DNA of 42,635 bases. Origin: a virus. The position numbers and the translations under genes are program-made. The stretch is from positions 1-42,635 of IMG/VR virus record IMGVR_UViG_3300010403_000033. One strand, written 5' to 3'. The notes under the pieces are model-generated. The model was not told the DNA's origin. It saw only the letters and a list, made by a program, of their open reading frames with translations, and made no database searches. This document shows, piece after piece, positions 40,726 to 42,635 of the stretch. The first letter of the stretch is position 1; the number at the start of each line of letters is the position of its first letter.

Positions 40726-40739
40726 AAAATTTTAAGGTT
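40726..40739 (-). promoter_or_regulatory. Early-type leader box, short form
   Basis: mRNA-sense AACCTTAAAATTTT joined directly to the ATG at 40725; it lacks the ACA part. Confidence 0.55.
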
Positions 40740-40740
40740 T

Positions 40741-40923
40741 TTAAGTATTAGAAACTTCACCGTTCTTCACTGTCCCGTTCAAAATATCACTTTCAATTTC
40801 CCGGACTTTTTCCAGGGTTGAATCAATTTTATAACGAATGGAAGAATCAGTGATGTCCATTAAATCAATCAGTTTGTCAATGACAATCTGAATTTTCTTT
40901 TCCGCCCTGTCTTTGATTGACAT
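40741..40923 (-). CDS. Hypothetical helical protein (60 aa)
   Basis: Starts MSIKDRAEKKIQIVIDKLID. Two amphipathic helices. Not recognised. Confidence 0.6.
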   Translation of the reverse strand: MSIKDRAEKKIQIVIDKLIDLMDITDSSIRYKIDSTLEKVREIESDILNGTVKNGEVSNT

Positions 40924-40941
40924 TGTAAAAAATTTAAGGTT
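40924..40941 (-). promoter_or_regulatory. Early-type leader box
   Basis: mRNA-sense AACCTTAAATTTTTTACA directly before the ATG at 40923. Confidence 0.6.
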
Positions 40942-41134
40942 TTGAATTCAGTTTGTTCATTGACTGTTCCAGTGAATGAAGAAAAGTGTTTGCTAGGGTG
41001 AAGTCCACCACCTTGGCTGTTTCTTCATTTCTAAATGCATGCTGCATGAAGTTGTTAACCCGGTCCTTTAGATCTTCGGCAAGCTTTTGAATTGCGGGTG
41101 TGGTCAGAACTTTGTAACGAATGTCTTTTTCCAT
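40934..41134 (-). CDS. Hypothetical helical protein (66 aa)
   Basis: Starts MEKDIRYKVLTTPAIQKLAE. Its last codons overlap the next gene's leader box. Mostly helix. Not recognised. Confidence 0.6.
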   Translation of the reverse strand: MEKDIRYKVLTTPAIQKLAEDLKDRVNNFMQHAFRNEETAKVVDFTLANTFLHSLEQSMNKLNSKP

Positions 41135-41152
41135 TGTAAAAATTTTAAGGTT
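41135..41152 (-). promoter_or_regulatory. Early-type leader box
   Basis: mRNA-sense AACCTTAAAATTTTTACA directly before the ATG at 41134. Confidence 0.6.
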
Positions 41153-41158
41153 AGAAAA

Positions 41159-41320
41159 TTATTTACCAAAAAAAGTTTTGTAGTCAGCCAGGGAAATTTC
41201 CACACATTCCAAGGTGATCTTCATTCCCACCGTGAAAGGATTGGACAATAACCGCAATTCTGACTTCAATAAATATTGGGTGAATTTCCCGTTGATGTAA
41301 ACTTTGAAGACTTGTTTCAT
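41159..41320 (-). CDS. Hypothetical protein (53 aa)
   Basis: Starts MKQVFKVYINGKFTQYLLKS. A small beta-rich protein ending SLADYKTFFGK. The leader box directly before the start is identical to that of the next gene, which supports coding. Not recognised. Confidence 0.7.
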   Translation of the reverse strand: MKQVFKVYINGKFTQYLLKSELRLLSNPFTVGMKITLECVEISLADYKTFFGK

Positions 41321-41338
41321 TGTAAAAATTTTAAGGTT
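41321..41338 (-). promoter_or_regulatory. Early-type leader box
   Basis: mRNA-sense AACCTTAAAATTTTTACA directly before the ATG at 41320. Just upstream AGTTTATATTTA may be a weak promoter. Confidence 0.6.
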
Positions 41339-41358
41339 GAATAAATATAAACTAAGTT

Positions 41359-41544
41359 TTACACGGCTGTTTTGATTTCCATTGAAATAATGGCAAACTT
41401 TTTCATGGAAATAAATTGTTTTTTGATTCCCTTCCTTCTTTTGAACCCGGCCAACTGTTGGCCATTCATGGTGATCAATTCAGTCTTTCCATTGTTCCAA
41501 ATGATTTCCCATGTGGTCAGTTCTATTTTTGTTTGGATGATCAT
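41359..41544 (-). CDS. Hypothetical basic protein (61 aa)
   Basis: Starts MIIQTKIELTTWEIIWNNGK. A beta-strand half with a basic middle (GFKRRKGIKKQF). ATGA overlap with the gene upstream. Not recognised. Confidence 0.6.
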   Translation of the reverse strand: MIIQTKIELTTWEIIWNNGKTELITMNGQQLAGFKRRKGIKKQFISMKKFAIISMEIKTAV

Positions 41545-41855
41545 GGTTTTAGTTTTTTAGCGTTGTTTATGGCTGTTTTTAATTTATTGTCGAAATTGTT
41601 GCCGTCCCCGTTAGCGTATGTAAACACATCGCTTTTTAGTTTTCGCCATTGGCTTATCTTCTCCAAAATTTCAAGCAATTCTCTATTACTATCTAATAGC
41701 TTTTGCCTTTCGTTTACTGCCTTTACTATTAGCTCTGCATCGTCAGGGTTACTAATTTTGCCTATGGCAATACTTTCCCCGTTTTTTATTAACCACGAAA
41801 AATCGTTAATAATATGCTTACATTCCCATACTTCTTTACTATTCTCTGTTGTCAT
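41541..41855 (-). CDS. Hypothetical phage protein, atypical codon use (104 aa)
   Basis: Starts MTTENSKEVWECKHIINDFS. The segment ISNPDDAELIVKAVNERQKL then LLDSNRELLEILEKI is a pattern common in small phage proteins of unknown function. Its codons (many GTA, CTA, AGG, TTA) differ from neighbours, which favour CC- and GG-ending choices; it may have arrived recently. It overlaps both neighbours by ATGA, so the insertion is well fitted. Confidence 0.65.
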   Translation of the reverse strand: MTTENSKEVWECKHIINDFSWLIKNGESIAIGKISNPDDAELIVKAVNERQKLLDSNRELLEILEKISQWRKLKSDVFTYANGDGNNFDNKLKTAINNAKKLKP

Positions 41856-42142
41856 GGTTGAATTTTTCCAGGTGAAAAAATAAGGTTGTGCAACCAGACG
41901 TTTTCCTGGATCCGTGCCATCCGTTCGGCATCTTCAATAAAGTTCATAGAGAAAATAAACTTGCAACATTCTTTGAAGGAATCAAATTTAATGTCAATGG
42001 TTGTGCAACGGTGGAAGATCCGCAACGTGTTGGGAACCGTGTTCCAGTCACAATACCAATTGCCAAAGGGTTTCCCCTGGTAACGATAAGCAATAGACAA
42101 AAGTTTTTCTGTCCCGTTGCTTTTGATTTTAGTAATGATCAT
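41852..42142 (-). CDS. Hypothetical protein (96 aa)
   Basis: Starts MIITKIKSNGTEKLLSIAYR. A beta-rich first half and a helical end. It has a leader box 3 bases before the start. Not recognised. Confidence 0.6.
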   Translation of the reverse strand: MIITKIKSNGTEKLLSIAYRYQGKPFGNWYCDWNTVPNTLRIFHRCTTIDIKFDSFKECCKFIFSMNFIEDAERMARIQENVWLHNLIFSPGKIQP

Positions 42143-42145
42143 TGA

Positions 42146-42161
42146 TGTAAAATTTAAGGTT
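42146..42161 (-). promoter_or_regulatory. Early-type leader box
   Basis: mRNA-sense AACCTTAAATTTTACA, separated from the ATG at 42142 by 3 bases. Confidence 0.55.
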
Positions 42162-42168
42162 TGAAAAA

Positions 42169-42375
42169 TTAATTATCATAAGTCCCGTTAGGGATAATTA
42201 AAACATAATTTGCTTTGGTTCGCCAATAGGCATTGCATTTTTTACAAATTAATGCTGAATAATTGGAAGGGGTCCGGTGGTAACCATGAAAAGCTGAATA
42301 ATTGCAACGTCTGTTGATCACAACCCAATTTTTTCTTTTTTCTTCGTTGGTGCCTTCACACCTGCATTTTGCCAT
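42169..42375 (-). CDS. Zinc-ribbon-like small phage protein (68 aa)
   Basis: Starts MAKCRCEGTNEEKRKNWVVI, then NRRCNYSAFHGYHRTPSNYS and ICKKCNAYWRTKA. CRC, C24 and CKKC form a likely zinc site. From memory this motif order occurs in other phage small proteins. Function unknown. Confidence 0.7.
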   Translation of the reverse strand: MAKCRCEGTNEEKRKNWVVINRRCNYSAFHGYHRTPSNYSALICKKCNAYWRTKANYVLIIPNGTYDN

Positions 42376-42380
42376 GTTGT

Positions 42381-42563
42381 TTAATTTATTTTTTTGTAGT
42401 CTTTAAGAGAATTGAAAGACATCCTATGTTCGTGGAATGGCTTGCCGTTGTTGTACCACATCACAAAGACAGATTTTTCTGTTATTCTTGTAATGATTAA
42501 GGTGGTTGTGTAATTAAATTTATTCGTAAAACTAAGGATGTCGTTAACTTGAAATTGTGTCAT
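42381..42563 (-). CDS. Hypothetical small beta-barrel-like protein (60 aa)
   Basis: Start at 42563 (MTQFQVNDILSFTNKFNYTT), placed by the leader box; the frame extends to 42587 over the promoter. Alternating strands (TTLIITRITEKSVFVMWYNN) suggest an SH3-like barrel. It is the first gene behind the right-end promoter. Confidence 0.65.
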   Translation of the reverse strand: MTQFQVNDILSFTNKFNYTTTLIITRITEKSVFVMWYNNGKPFHEHRMSFNSLKDYKKIN

Positions 42564-42581
42564 TTGTAAAACTTTAAGGTT
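42564..42581 (-). promoter_or_regulatory. Early-type leader box
   Basis: mRNA-sense AACCTTAAAGTTTTACAA directly before the ATG at 42563. Confidence 0.6.
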
Positions 42582-42584
42582 CCA

Positions 42585-42613
42585 CAAATATAAACTATAT
42601 TTTGCATTGCAAA
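42585..42613 (-). promoter_or_regulatory. Right-end early promoter
   Basis: On the minus strand TTTG (42613-42610), 17 bases, TATATTTG (42592-42585), an exact TAnnTTTG box with near-ideal spacing. It points at the whole early operon. Confidence 0.65.
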
Positions 42614-42618
42614 ATATA
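42596..42618. promoter_or_regulatory. 23-bp palindrome over the early promoter, candidate operator
   Basis: Perfect 11-bp arms (TATATTTTGCA and TGCAAAATATA) around one base. It covers the -33 region of the early promoter, so a bound dimer would block RNA polymerase. The XRE-type protein at 38733-38990 is the obvious candidate. Confidence 0.6.
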
Positions 42619-42635
42619 TTTCTTATCGCTCAAAC

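Noticed and set aside
1-42635. CRISPR array, tRNA genes, integrase or insertion sequence
   Set aside because: Looked for spaced direct repeats, cloverleaf-like segments, and recombinase or transposase motifs on both strands; none seen by eye. A tRNA or repeat search program would be decisive.

Overview
This window is one contiguous part of a double-stranded DNA, long-tailed phage (or prophage) genome, most likely from a Bacteroidota host. Every gene I can support lies on the minus strand, so transcription runs from high to low coordinates. Support for a Bacteroidota host: promoter-like sequences of the TTTG / TAnnTTTG type (best at 5440-5470 and 42585-42613), almost no Shine-Dalgarno sequences, and A/T-rich leaders before start codons. 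No host gene, integrase, tRNA or CRISPR array was seen. Both window edges cut the phage: the leftmost gene has no stop inside the window, and no major capsid gene could be identified with confidence.

Region 1, 42.6-36.4 kb, is the early/recombination region: about eleven small unknown proteins, a zinc-type Cys-rich protein, a ParB-like protein, an XRE-type repressor-like protein, a probable single-strand annealing protein and a YqaJ-type exonuclease. A promoter with a 23-bp palindrome sits at the extreme right. Many of these genes share the same leader just before the start codon (mRNA sense AACCTTAAAnTTTTACAATG). Region 2, 36.38-36.02 kb, is a non-coding boundary with several hairpins. Region 3, 36.0-28.8 kb, holds a replication-associated protein, a NinG-like nuclease, a DnaQ-like exonuclease, a second ParB-like protein, a lipoprotein, an ASCH-like protein and many small phage proteins coupled by ATGA overlaps.

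Region 4, 28.8-25.9 kb, has two glycosyltransferases of different families, a run of very small membrane proteins and a coiled-coil protein. Region 5, 25.8-22.0 kb, starts packaging and late functions: small and large terminase with a 26-residue membrane peptide between them, a YegP/DUF1508-like protein, and an exported protein with PKD-like domains. Region 6, 22.7-19.2 kb, has two related fibre-like proteins and a two-domain endolysin (peptidoglycan-binding plus CHAP). Two terminators and a candidate promoter follow.

Region 7, 18.95-4.7 kb, is the tail module: a tail assembly chaperone with a T9 slippery site for a -1 frameshift, a 1511-residue tape measure, a baseplate-like protein with a hydrophobic core and Cys repeats, a 1261-residue tailspike with beta-helix and leucine-rich domains, a 521-residue tail protein, and a 212-residue Cys-rich structural protein behind the best promoter. 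Region 8, 4.7-0 kb, is the start of the head module: a portal-like protein with a zinc-type cluster, a MuF-like head protein fused to a zinc metallopeptidase domain, a 57-residue Cys protein and a truncated unknown protein.

Most informative points: the programmed frameshift, the MuF-metallopeptidase fusion, the shared early-gene leader, the tail-before-head gene order, and a set of uncatalogued micro-proteins. Functions are assigned by reading motifs; no searches were run.
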